This document shows positions 1 to 12,985 of a stretch of DNA of 64,000 bases, one piece after another. The notes below the pieces were generated by a model, which saw nothing but the letters and a program-made list of their open reading frames with translations, was not told the origin of the DNA and searched no databases. A program made the position numbers and the translations under genes. Position 1 is the first letter of the stretch. Every line of letters starts with the position of its first letter. The DNA comes from Drosophila persimilis (taxonomy: Eukaryota > Arthropoda > Insecta > Diptera > Drosophilidae), in the NCBI RefSeq assembly GCF_003286085.1, contig NW_020825294.1:992001-1056000 (forward strand), read 5' to 3'.

Positions 1-540
1 ACGTTAACTGGCACTACGTGCCCCTCTTACGTGGGACGTTAAATGTGTTTACGTTACGCTGACAATGCCGGTTTTGAAGAGACAAAAACAAGCCAACAAA
101 AAGCCGGCTCAAAGAGATAGCGGTGATCCCAAAGAGAGGCGCCTCGAATAGGGTTGTCAAGTTGCTCAATTAACAAGCAGAAAGCTGAAAGAGTAGATGA
201 AGATTTTCTGATCTTAAGTTGTGTTTCTTCTGAAAGATACTTCAAGGTGCAGTTAAATTGCATATAAAAGATATGGGAATGACTTCATTTATAAAAATGT
301 ACAGCCATAGAAATCTCTCAAGAAATTAAACCTTTATTGTGCAGCACCTTTTAAAGCCAGAGACAATAAATCAACATTTATTACAATGACTTAAAACATT
401 GTATGTGGGCATGGTTATCATTGTACGAGTACTCATAATAATAATAAATTAATTTAACTGAGCCAAAGAGCGCAGCCCAAGCTTGATTCTCTTTTAACAT
501 GAAGCTCTTTTGGCATACGTTTGTGGTTTTTACTCTCTCT
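1..540. other. intergenic DNA, no gene seen
   Basis: No conserved coding frame is visible on either strand; the short open frames are AT-rich and lack homology I recognise. The segment ends in a pyrimidine-rich CT microsatellite at about 533-575. Nothing here can be assigned to a gene, although the 3' end of an upstream gene cannot be excluded. Confidence 0.5.
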
Positions 541-559
541 CCATATCTCTCTCTCTCTC

Positions 560-1760
560 TCTTTCTCTCTAGCGCTGACATCATCCCAGACACAGACTCA
601 GAGCCAGACTCAGAGGTAGAGGCAGAGCCCCAGCCCCAGCCACAGCCACAGACCGAGGTAAAGGTATAGCCAGGTGTCAGACGGAGGCTTATTTAATGCC
701 CGGTCCCAGCTCGAAACTCTTTTAGTATAGCGTTGGCGTGCGAGACAAACGGTTCGGTTTTCCCAGCCAAAAGTACACTTCCACACACATCAAAACGAGT
801 TCGTCTAAAAGAATATATTTATATATATAGATACACCACACAGTGTATATATATAGATGTATCTGTGTTTATACGCGAGTAGATACAATATTAAAACACA
901 TTAAAAATATACAAAAGCATAAAAAAGGGGAACAAAAAACAAGAGTAAACATTAAACAATTGTAGATTGTTGTGACTGATGTCTGAGTGAGCCCCGACCC
1001 GACCCAGCCGACGCGAATTCAAGTGAAGCCAAGCGTTGAGTGTGAAATGCAAAACGGAGGCAACCCAAGACCTCAGGACAGACCCCTCCTCCAGGCACTC
1101 ATTTTAGTCGGTCTCAGAGACTAAGCAGCAACAGTTCCGAATTGCAAAGAAAGTGAAAGATCAGAGACATACTGAAAAAGAAAAGCAAAAGGCCAAGCCA
1201 AAACCCAAGACCAAGAAAAGGGAAAGGGTAGACTCAGACTCAGACTCTCGTGTTGCATGCTCTCTCAAGTGCAACGCAGCGCAGAAGCTTTTTGGGCCTC
1301 TGCTCTGCCTCTCTCAATCAGGCAACAGCTGTTGGTCGACTGCATCGCCCACAGAAACAAAAAAATCATTGAAATTTATAATAAAATATTTTCAATAATT
1401 TTTTTGTCCATTGCTTGGCTGACTACGCGTTTTTTTATTTAGCTAAAAAACACAAAAAAACTCCCCTGTACCACGCGTTTTTTCGTTGGTTTGGTTTTTC
1501 GAATTGTCATTGATTCATTGAGCCCCTTGTCTGTGTCGCTGAATGCGTGTGTGAGTGCTGGTGAATACATTCAAAAAAGCAGCCAAGCGACATTGATGTT
1601 GCCTGCTGCTGCCGTCCGCTTTTGCATCGGATCGGACCAGAATATAATGAAAATAAAGTTAAATAAAATATAAGCTGAAACGCCTTCAGTGGACGGACAC
1701 ATGGAGTCACGGGGACCCATGCTAAAAAGAGATATCAACACGCTCCACTATCGCGCGGAC
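560..1760 (+). promoter_or_regulatory. probable promoter and 5' untranslated leader of the large gene
   Basis: The segment looks like a Drosophila 5' leader. It is rich in CAG, CAGAC and AAAAC words, has stops in all frames, and has purine-rich stretches (about 1020-1250) flanked by AT-rich DNA. The next strong exon boundary on this strand is the acceptor before 22134, which opens the leader of the large gene, so a distal first exon here is a reasonable guess. No clear TATA box or perfect initiator is visible, and the start site is not fixed. This is inference from composition only. Confidence 0.35.
1691..1758 (+). other. exon-like segment with possible short upstream ORF
   Basis: A CAG acceptor-like site precedes 1691 and a CAG/GTACGG donor-like site follows 1758. 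In between, an ATG in reasonable context (around 1701) opens an uninterrupted frame beginning MESRGPMLKRD that ends in phase 2. Joined to the acceptor at 22134, the frame would run about 26 more codons and stop well before the main ATG, so it would be an upstream ORF rather than a new N terminus. It does not fit in phase to the next coding exon at 30824. It could be a chance match. Confidence 0.25.
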
Positions 1761-4700
1761 AGGTACGGTGCAATTCGTCTCTTTTTGATTTATTTAAGCA
1801 TACATTTTGTTTGTCAGCATCGAGCAATAAATTATTGTCTATTACTATACGGTATAAGCATTGTAACTGGCATGGAAATTGTCGTTGATTGGAGATTGCC
1901 AATTTTTTTGGGGGGAAGAAAAAGAGAGGAAAATTGCTTTATAATATCAGAAAAACAAAACAACGATTTAAGTTAACGAGACTCGATGATGCAATATATT
2001 TAGTAGCAAATTATGTGTGAGCGATGCTCCAATTAGGGTTACGAGGTCTGAGAACTATATATACCATAGTATACAGACCTAATTTAAGATGTTAATATTA
2101 ATTCCTGGTAAAATTATCGGTATATGGTACATTTATTAAAAAAAAAAAAAACAAAGTGGGCTTCATACATTTACCTACAGTAGTTTCTAATAAAATAGCG
2201 TTGGCATGAAGCAGAGTTCATTGACTACCGCAGAGTATACGAGTATCTTGACTTTTATGAAAATTATCTGTATAATCCGAATTAGCCAACACAACAAATG
2301 AAAGAATTACATTCTCTTTTAGATGAAGAAAACCTTTCCCATCATTCTCATAATTGTGGCTCGCAAAAACCCCATTCCATTTCTCTCCATTTCTTGCTCC
2401 ATTTTAAAGTCAATAACAATGGAAAAGAATATTTTCTTTGTCTGACTTTCAAAGCTATTTCTCTCAGTTAATTATTTGGATCTTCATATTATTCATACTT
2501 CATACTATTTCCATCATCAGAGCTCATTAGGGAATATATATTTCTTTGGTTAAACAAAACCTAACTCGATTCAATGAATCATTAATAGAAGGTTCAATGA
2601 TTCTAGTGCCCAGGCATGAGTTCACATCATATCACAGATTGCCCATTAGTCATCAGATTGTCCAGACCAGACCCCAAGAGTAGATCCAGTCTTACACTCC
2701 ATATGGGGATAGCTTTCTCTGTTCTTTACTTCTTTTGAGAACTGAGAACAGAACTCAAGTAAAATTTTCCCGGCAGGAAAGAGGAAATATCTGATTTATG
2801 TCTACCATATATCGAATGATTTGATTGCGAGGCCCACAAATGTCGCATTAGAGGCTCAGTAGCTTGTGGCATGCATTAGTGCAAATTACCATTTGGGCTG
2901 AAAAGGTGTTGGCCCCAATTGTCACCTCCGAAAGATATTGAAACGAACAAAAACTGGGCGCGGAACTCAAAGCTTATGGCATATTGCATTACCTCGTCAA
3001 AAAAAGCAGCTATAATACTTGATTTCTTTACATATACAATGGGTATATACATTTTTACATTCATACATAGGTGCATAGGTATATATATTTATGGGCACGC
3101 GCCTGCCTTTTTGTCAGTCTCTATCGCTGGAGCTGAATGTCAGAGAGTTAGAACTTGTGGCAGTGGCAGCCAACCGGAGGTTGACATTAAGACCATTTCA
3201 ACACCACAGCGAGATACTTTTTAATTAAGCTGACGGTTGGTTTCCCTCTGGGATATCAGCAGGGTATTCTGGCGTTTTAATGTGCCTCAAGGAATACCTA
3301 AAAATTAAATGAAAGAAATTCCATTAATTTTGAAATATTCCACTCTCTCATTTTGTATGCCAAAATCGCTTCAGACACACAATTTTGCACACCCTTTTTA
3401 TCCCCAAAAATGTGTTTAATGTTGACTGTTGACCAAAAATTAAATTTTTGTAGAATTTTTCGTATTTTGTATTCTCACACGTTTTTAATGATATTTTTGC
3501 ACTTTATTTTGTGCACAATTGAAATTTATTTCTATTATTGTGTCAAAATATTTTGTGTTGTCCGGAGACTCCAACGAAAGCCATACCGAAAACGTTTCAA
3601 AGTCATAATTATTAGCTTTGCCTTTTATGGCTGAAACAAAAATAAAAAACAATAATGAAACCCAACTGAAAAAAAGCATAATTCTTTATAATTCAATTTC
3701 TAGCCAACCCAAAGCGCTTCCAATGAACTCTGCCAAGCAAAATATTTATCATTTGGAATTAGGTTTTTAAGGGGACTGAACAGGATGTCCAAAATGTGAT
3801 TCATAGAAGAGACGGCTCGTCGGGTTGCAATTTCTAGGCTGGGCCAAGGTCGGCTTCTGGCTAAGATGATCTCAGCCAGAAGGCTTCTTTTAGCCGCAAT
3901 GTTAGGCATCCCACTGGTATTTAAATTATATTCTAGTGCTATATGATTTCGGTCCTTTCATTTTTCATCATGCTCAGCAGCAGCAGTAGGCCTAATTAAA
4001 CCATAAACACCTCAGAACATGCTACCATACTTAACGAATACCCCACACAGTGTATGTTGTGTGGTGCCGAGTGGTGTCGAGTGGTGCCGTGTGGTGCTGT
4101 TGATGGCTTGTGACCCACCCATCATCATCACAACTGCCAAACGACCCACACGAGCCTAGCCGTGCCGAGCCGTGCCGAGCCGAGCCGCGTATATTTCTTG
4201 TATCATTTTTCATTTGTTTTTGTACCAAGACAATGCCAAAATCAAAGAGCAGCCAAAAAGTGCAGCAAACAAACACCTCCACAAAAAGCCTCAGACACAG
4301 AGCGGAGTCGGAGCCGGAGCGGAGTCTTAGCGGATGGTGGGCCCAACCTATAGACATGTTTAATCAATTTAAATTACCTTCAATTAGGCTCTTTGTTCGC
4401 TCGCTTATGGTCGGTCGCATTGCGAAAAGTCTTTGCCATGAAACAGACATGCAAATGGAGAAAATTCCACTAATTTGTTCAGGAGATTCCTCGGCTTCTC
4501 GAAATGTATGCATCTGCATATCTCTGCACTCTAAAGAGTTGGCCAACGCTGCCTGGCAATTAAACATTTAATGCCTTCATTCGATATGCATAATGGCCAG
4601 AGACTGGAGGGAGGGACAGTGCTGTAAGTTTAGTGGGTGTTGGCTCTGTTTTTGGTGTATAAAAAATGCAAATTTCCCTTTGAGTCATTAAATAATTTAT

Positions 4701-7700
4701 AAGAGAAAATCTAGTGTAGGGCAGGGCGGCACGGATTGTATGTGAATAGAATTTATTGAGAGCGCTTTGAGTGATGTTTTGATGGCTTTTTAATCTGATC
4801 ATAAAATAGTTCAATCCAACAAATACTACATTTTATTCACTCATTAAAAAGTATATACAAATTTTATTTATTACTTGTAGAGGCTTGTACGCGATGAATC
4901 ATTGAGTGGATTTTTCGCAATGGCTGATCAAAAGTTCATTGAATGCTAAATCAAAGTTTTGTTTTGTAAGCTGACAAAAACCAATAAGCTTAAGAGATTT
5001 TTCGGTTTAAAATCCTCTTTAACAAAGCCATCAAACGATCAGTTTCTCTTGCAAATGAAAAACGAATGACTCAAGACACAAACTTGGCCAAGAAACTGCA
5101 TTGCCATTGCAATGAATGCATATAATTAATCTCTTTATCCTGGCACACACGGTGAAAGTTTTTGCATATCAAAAAGTCGGCACTCGTCAGCTGTCAGCCG
5201 AGCAGTGCAAAAGTCTAGCCCCCCTCTCCTCGTGGTTCAATTTAAATGAGCTATCAAATCCCAGGCACCCCAACCCCAAAGATGTCTGTGTCATTGAACC
5301 AACAAATCAAAGCCGCTTACCGAAAGTCCATACAAAAACTTATAGTTTATTGCGATCCGCGATCGGTGCTGAGGATTGATGACAACTCCAGCAATGCCAA
5401 ATGACAATTATCAACGCGGCAGCGTGTCATAAAAAAAACCACACAAAACTTCAACTAAAAACCAGAAACCAGAGCCAAATGGCAGCAAACAAAAAGCCAA
5501 AATGTGTTTATTGACGTCATTCCATGTAGCCAACCAACCAACGAACCGCCAGGCAAAAAAATGAACTCTTAATGTGGAGAAAATCCAGACATAGAGGACC
5601 TGAGGGACTGGACAAAAAGCGAGACAGCCGCCTGCCAACTGCCAACTGCCATCCGCCACCCGCTGGGCCGTAACCAAAGCCTATGCCAAAAAGTTGCTTG
5701 CGAATTGTAATAATTGCTAACAATTACAAAGACAATAAAGAGAGCCGGAAAAAATGAGAGCTAATATATCATAGACCATGTCGATACCTCCGAAGCCATA
5801 GGCAAAAGAAACGAAGACTAAATGGTACTTAGGGGTGCAAGGGACTAGAGGAATTGTACCATAGATCCACAAAAGAAGTATCTTCCTATGTATTAAACAA
5901 GTAGAAGACTGGGCTTAGAATCTCATTTTAGAAAATATTGGATGACTGTTGTCATTTTGTAATCAGCCATTAAACCGTGACGTACATATTGAGAACTATT
6001 TAATCTATCTACTTATATTCATATCTTTCCTTCCCACTTTCTGTCATCACCTCTTCGAGCATCAGCACGTACCGTTTACACCCTGTTAAAATCACTCATT
6101 GCTTGCCATTTCTCGGACATCAAACTCTGGCCATTGTCTTGTCTTGGGATTTTGCTATGGTTTTCGGCTAAGAGACTCGGCTGAACAGGGGATTACTCCT
6201 GCTGCTGCCTATCATATGTACGAACGAATGGGTGCATTGGAAGCCGTATGAAATCTCATTAGCAGCTGAGGGTTCAGTTTAGTTCAGTTCAGTCCTGACT
6301 CCAGTCGCCCTGTCTCCTGTCTGTTTTTTTGCGCTTGCATAAATTATGTTCACGAAATTCTGCTGTGCTGTGGCGGCGGGGAAGTCACCTTTGGCTCTCG
6401 TCTTTCGTTTTTTTTTTTGTTGCTGTTTTTTTTTTGGGGCCTGGGCTTAAGTATGCTGCTGCCAATTACGAGCATGAAGGTCTTTGACTGCGCAATCTCA
6501 GAGCGCACCGACAACAAAAAAAAAAACCTAGAAAAATTTGTAACATTTTTTGTTGGATTTTCAGTTTTAGTTGGTATTCGGTATTCCTCTTTATGACTCG
6601 TTTTTCATGGTTTTAATTTGTTTCGTCGCTGCTTATCCCATGGGGAGGCGAACAATTATTTTATATTTCGCCAATATTTTTGTGAATGCTTTTCACGCTC
6701 TTGAGTTGATTGGCTTGCAAAATGTCCGAGCAATGGCAATGAAAATTGCTGTACAATGTGCAAGATACTCGTATAAACGGGATTTAATCGGTTGCTCGAA
6801 TGCAAATCAAAAAAAAAAATGATAGCCAAGGCCCGGGGTATAGTACCAGTAAGTGTATCGCTTTGTTTGCATTTTCCACATGATTTCCACAATATTTTTC
6901 TCACACATTTTCCACTTGCACTTTTCTGCCATCGATTCGTGGCCAGTAGCAACTATCTTTTTTTTTTAATTTACTTCGATCGGTCCGCCGTTGGCAATTA
7001 ACTTTTACACGATTTCTAAAAGGAAAACTCTGCCTCTGTCTGTTGATGACAACGTTTTTCCACCTGCTAACCCACATAGCCATCGTTCACTGTCTGCTCA
7101 ATTAATTATCTTTTTTTGTTGCTGCTCACAATTAATGTTTTAATTTTGTATAAGCCCGGCAAATAAATCAGCCAAGAGGTCTTCAAGCAAAAATGATTAT
7201 TTGCCAAACTCTATGATTAATTAGGCACTAAATTGCATGCAACACGCGCAGCATTAAAGAATAAAACATAATTTTTTGCTGGCATGCATTCGGCAATGAA
7301 AGAATATTTAATTAGCATTATATGAGAATGCCACCTAGACTTTGGGCAAGAGATGAAGTATCACAGCAACTAATATAGTTGTTAACATTAAATGGAGTGG
7401 AAAAATATAAGAAATTATGTACAATATTTACCACTTTTTCTGAAAGATTTGAATCTTTTCCGTTTTCTAATATATTATTGGTTATAAAAATCCATTATAA
7501 CGGAAAACATTTCTCATTTTTAAATGGATTATACAAACAGCTGTCTTCCATTATTTATTCTAATAAATATCAACAACTTGATATGGCAATAAAAGATGCT
7601 TTACAATTCTTCATATTACCTCTATTATTTTAATTAAATTTACCTCTTCCTGTCCATCTAGGCCTAGACCCCATTATCACTAACCATTTAAACTTGACCT

Positions 7701-10700
7701 TAACATTTATTTAAGTGAAATCAATTTTCTGCTGCTGCCCAAAAATGCTGTAACAGGAAAACGCCCAGCGTTTTTAATGCGTTGTCTTGAGCGTTTTTTG
7801 ATAGCTCAATTTCCTCAGAAATGGTTTCCTTTTTGTTCCAGTTAGGAAAGTTCAAGTTGAAACATAATAATGTGGGCTAATTGGGGGAGAATTATACAAC
7901 CGTGTTTGTTTATATGGCCCGCTATGTAAATTTGTGTCGGGCTGTGTTGCCGCTGACCTAGAATTAAAGACAGAAATGGCTTTTGTGCCGACTATTGAGG
8001 TGCGATAACTGGGTGAGGAAATAAACAATTTCGGAATTTTCGGTTTATTTGCTGGGCCCTGGCCTTGAAAATTAATTGACTTTTTGCAGCAGGAGGGAAT
8101 ACTGAATATACTGAATATGCTGTGAGTAACTCTCTATTTATCTCTCCATACATAAATTATTTATGACTCTGTTTAGTCAGGGGCCAGGGCCCAGCAGCAG
8201 GTGGGAGATGGGGGATTGGCTTTCATAAGACCAGACCGCTTTTTTTTTTTGGTTACTCAATATCCAAATGCGGAACTGAAAAATATCGGTTTTCATATAG
8301 ATATAATATCTTGTGGCACACAGCCACACAATCATCGATAATTTCCTTAAACTTTTTCAACTTCATTCTGTGTTTTTTTTTTTCTCTGCGGCTTTCACTT
8401 TTCCATTTCGCTGCTTACTTTTCCTTAACAACTTACTTGTGTGTCGATTATTGATTATTGCTCTCATTTCTGCTGTGACTCTGGGCTCTGCCGCTCTGTT
8501 GAAATGAAAAGTTTTCGCTCTGCTCTGCCATTTGTCATAATTAATTTCTGCGCTTTATGATTTAATTGTTGAAAGAAACAACACACAACAGGGGGGTCTC
8601 TGTCATACTGCAGAGAGTGAACGAACATTTTGAAAGTCATTAAGTTGGCTCTATGGATCGACATCTCGGTGTTATGCCTGCGCTCTACTTAGACCCGATG
8701 GTGTCTGTGATTGAGTGCTATGTCTGGTGATAAATCGACCAGAGCGAAAGCCCCAATCAATGGCAATCATTTGCTATGGGAAAGGTTTTCGCAAATTGGG
8801 TGTCAAATGTACGCAGATATCAGTAAGAGTTTATTTTATTAACATTATATATCAAAGAGTGGTTTCAAGACAAGAAATTCATATTGACACCATTCTTTTC
8901 TATAATTCTCGTTCCATAAATTAACAGAATAAAATCTTAATAAGTGTTTTCCCCTTACATTCAGTAAGTACTTTTTCCAAACATTGATTGCTGTCCAACA
9001 TGCAGCAAAAGTCCCAGTCATCGCGTTGCCATATTTGCATTCGGGCTGTGGGTTGCACCACCAACCATCTCATTATATTCCGAATGGATTCGGAAAATCC
9101 GAAAGTATTACTTTGAACGCCTTAGCATGACTAAGCCCCTCGGACGGCAGCGTGTTAATCAGCAATTTAGAATATTTTGTTCGCTCTCGCAAAAATCCAA
9201 ACACACACACAAAAGGTCTCGCGAACGGAGGAGGGCCCGCACAGATTTCATTTCCTGTTTCTTGGACATTTTGTTGGTCTTGTTATTGCCACAGCTGTTG
9301 GTACACCACGACAACCCCCACCTTTCAAGATGTTAAGGTTGTTATTGCATTGCATTGCATTTATCATGTAACTCACACAAAGACGGACAGATTGACCGGG
9401 ACCGCAAACGCGAACGCGGGGGGAGGCCCTTAGGAGACCCGGCAAACAAGCTGCTGCTGCTGCATTGATTTCCTTTCTGCTATCTTGACAGCATTAACTT
9501 TGAGGCATACAGCATACAACCGCAGGGCCGCAGGGGGTCCGGAAGGGGCAACACTTCGACAGAGACAAACGAAATAAATGCGCGATCGGGCGATAAACTA
9601 TTTTTAAAGACAGCCACCAAAGGAACAGCAGCAAAAGGCTACAAATAAAGGAAATCTGTGAAATTATTCATTTAAGAGTCTGGACACGTAAATACCCTGT
9701 AGATGAGGATCAAGGGTGGCAGAAGTAGGGTTCCACGTCCATGCTCATGAGAAAGTATTACTTTTAAATTTGTTCTACTTAGATTGTTGGTATATATTTT
9801 CAAAAACATTTGTATACCTACCAATAGATCCGGTGGGATTCGGTATTCGATTCGATCGTTCTGTTATAATCAGGGTCTTAGATTTGTCATTGCATCGCTC
9901 AATGCCCAACAAGGACTTTGGTTTTGCTCAATCGTGAACCCTTGACTTCTTGTAAATGCAACAGCCAATATACCCATCGCCATCTATGAATACAATGGGC
10001 ATTCCCAAAGACACCTTGAAATGATTTCTCACACAGCGAGACAGAGACGGCTAAAGCTCTTGCTGGAGAGTTTAGGCCCTAACAAGCTGCAGCACTTAGG
10101 ATGCTGGATCTCCCCGACTGCTATATAGAATCTGCCTGTTCCTCTGGTACTTGCAGCGATTCTTAAACCGAGAGGAGGAGGGCCTAGTCACAGTCCCAAT
10201 GGCTGTTTGTTTAAGGCCTTGGTTAGCTTTAAAAGGAGCTAGAGCTTATTTCCTGCTGTTGCTATTGCTGTTGCTGTTCTAAGCAGAAGGCAGAGGCATC
10301 CTTTTGTCTTCTAGCCAGAAGGCTGGGAGAGCTTGTTAGTTGGACTCTAGCTTGGCTGCTGGCTGCTGGCTGCTTCTGCTGTCTGTTCTGTGCCATTTCA
10401 AGTTTGTCGCATTGTACGTACCACGCTGTAGTTGTAGTATTGACCATTTTTAGCCTTTTAAGTACACTTTGGTCATTGTTAAGTACTTTTGCGTGTCAGG
10501 GGCGCATTCGACTCCTCTGTCTCTGGTTCTGACTCCGACTTTGACTCTATGGCTGTGGCTGTGCCTGCCTTTGGGGGCACATGTTTTACTTGGTTATTTA
10601 TGGGCAAAGTGTCAGCGCTAATCAAATGGCTGAATCACAATCTATTTGGTATGTGTCTTGCATTGCATTGTCTTGTATGTTTTGTACTACTATTGGTCTA

Positions 10701-12719
10701 AAAAGGTCGAAGAACCACAAATTCTATAAGAGAAGAACCACCATGTTCTGTGCATATTCTAGACCATTTTCGGTCTAGACAGATTTGAATCTTCAAAGCT
10801 ATAAAGACGTCCAGTTTCCGAGTATGTAGCTGAGTTCCTTGATATGGTTTTTGCCCCTCACAAACCACAGTCCTCCGTTGGGAGAGACCCCAGGCAGAAA
10901 ACCATAAACTGCAGTTTTATGGCCAGCGTGTGGCAAGCCATGCGAAATGATCCAAATGACGCAATATGGCGACATTTTCAAAATGAAAAAGAAACCACAT
11001 TCGTTTGATCTTTCTGCAAAGCAAACACACACGTGTGCCCCGAAAAAATTTGTCATCGCCCACGCAACGGGATTATAATAGAACTCTTTGGAAATCTGAT
11101 CATAAGCTCTCGTTCAATGACTGACATCCATCAGAATCACATTGGACATTACGGGGCAGCTTCAGCCTAACCTTACTCAATCGCAGATCCCACAAACCGA
11201 TGGCACGAAACGGGTTCTACGGGTCAACGTTTTACGAATTAACGGGGAGTTCGCAAAAAGAAAAATACGAATGGACAATCAATATGGAAATTAGCCAAAA
11301 GAAAAGGAAAGAATAGGAGAATGAAATCTTGGCTAGCCATTGAACCGGCTTAATGATCTAATAAGTTGAGCGGCTCACAGAACAGTATATGAAAAGATTA
11401 CAAATTAAATAAAAGCCGGAACTAATTTACTAATCTGCCGAGGTAATTGGATTGAAAAGTTTAAGGCAAAATATATATGTAATAACAAGGATCAAAAGAA
11501 TTATTATTTGTATAGTACAAATTATGGATTATGAAATACAAATTATTATTTGGCTTGTATTATAAATGTTTGTTATCTTCGCTTTACTACCTTTCGTGGA
11601 TAATTTTGCTACTTATTTATTTATATTAAAAAGTTTAGCTTGAAAGCAGAATTCTTGATAAAATTAATACTCAAATTTTAAACATTATAATTGAAGGCCG
11701 GTTGCATTTAAAGTGTCAACACTCAAGACACATTATTTCTGTTAAGACCCCTTGTAAAATATCATTCGAAGCGGCTTCTTCTTTTGAAATATACTTGAGT
11801 TCTGTTTAAAGTTCAAGCAAGTATTTCTTTGGCATTCCAGCAACGTAAAAATGAGGCTGTCATCGATTATCTTCAGATATTATTTCCGCATGCAACTGGG
11901 AAACAGCAAAACAACCAAAAATTTTAAATAAATAAATAATGAAAATTGAAATTTTGTTTGCATTTTGGCCAAGACAAAGAATGAACAAAGAGCAAAGCGA
12001 AATTCACTCAGAAAACAAAAAAATGAATTCCAGCTGTCAAAAGGCTGTCAGACTGACGAATTGCCGGACCGTTTTGTCTTTTATTTTTCCCCCCTTTTAC
12101 CCTTTTTCCCCTTGGGCTTTCGGTTTTTCTGTTGCTGTTTTTCTTTCATTAAATGCCCTTTGCGCTGGTTGTTTCGTTCGTACAAACAAAACCGAAATTA
12201 CACAACAAAAAAGCACAAAAAATAAAACACGAAATTAACCGTTAAGTTGTGTAATTTCACCCAAAAATGCTAACGGCAAATCATAATTTGTTCCAACAAG
12301 TCATTCCGTTTTATTAACAGCAGAAGATTTTGCCGTTCTCGAATGAGTAAGTGAAAAACACAACCACAAAACAAAAGACTTGAGCAACGAACTTGTTGAA
12401 ATGGGAACACGAAAGTTGTAAACCGAAAAACAGGATGCATCGCTCTGTGGCTGAAACTTTTGATACCCTTCAAGACTAATCTCCTTAAGAAATATACAAT
12501 ATGATATGGTCAGCCAATGTTGTTACTTTTTTTTCTTTAACTAAAAAACACACGGAAAACATTTTTTTCCAATCATGGAAAAAATAATACAAACGTATGA
12601 CTTTTATTATTTTGTAAAGTTTTCTTCAGTGAATATTTTTGTAATTAATTCATTTAATTTCAAAATTTAATTTCATAATTTGTATTAAATTTGTATACAG
12701 AAATAAAGAAAAAATAGAA
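1760..12719. other. long non-coding stretch, probably first intron of the large gene
   Basis: About 11 kb without a believable gene. It contains AT-rich blocks, poly-A/T runs, GTGGTGCCGAGTGGT-type imperfect repeats around 4055-4100 and GCCGAGCC repeats around 4160-4190. There is a 9-bp inverted repeat at 3854-3882 and a TAATTA-rich block at about 7085-7330. Open frames of up to 153 codons (4110-4571) lack codon character or recognisable sequence and are taken as chance. It probably carries enhancers of the large gene, but nothing proves it. Confidence 0.45.
7085..7330. promoter_or_regulatory. homeodomain-site-rich block, candidate enhancer
   Basis: Within about 250 bases there are many TAAT cores, including AATTAATTA, ACAATTAATG, TGATTAATTAGG and TTTAATTAGC, along with CATGCA and GGCAAA words. 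The block is compositionally unlike its surroundings and resembles deeply conserved non-coding segments of fly developmental genes. Function and conservation are not testable from one sequence. Confidence 0.2.
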
Positions 12720-12985
12720 ACGGCAGACATATAGCCTAGGAAAATAGTTCACTTTTAATTTTAATATCTTTGACTTCGATATTTAGTGACTTCGGCGCAT
12801 CTAATGGCACCTATGTATATGATATATGGATGCGATTTTTCTAGGCAGAAAATAAGTTTCTATGCAAAAGTTGTAAGCCAGAAACTGATAGACGGACATC
12901 AAATATCACGAATATTTGGCTTTCCTTCTGTTGGTAGCAAATATGTAATACAAATAATTATACCCTCTGGCAAAGGGTAAAATAA
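12720..12985 (-). mobile_element. fragment of a DINE-1-related or similar hairpin-ended repeat
   Basis: Read on the minus strand, it begins with a small hairpin (TACCCT / AGGGTA, forward 12961-12979), followed by an AT-rich stretch, an AGAAGGAAAG block and an ATGTCCGTCTATC block. This is the order seen at the start of DINE-1/INE-1-type Helitron-like elements in Drosophila. The far end has faded into AT-rich DNA. It is a truncated, diverged copy without coding capacity. Family assignment is by remembered layout, not by alignment. Confidence 0.45.

Noticed and set aside
4110-4571. 153-codon plus-strand open frame containing an ATG (MPKSKSSQKVQQ) in fair context
   Set aside because: The frame runs through GCCGAGCC repeats and then AT-rich DNA, with no splice-supported neighbours and no recognisable sequence; one such frame is expected by chance in 20 kb.
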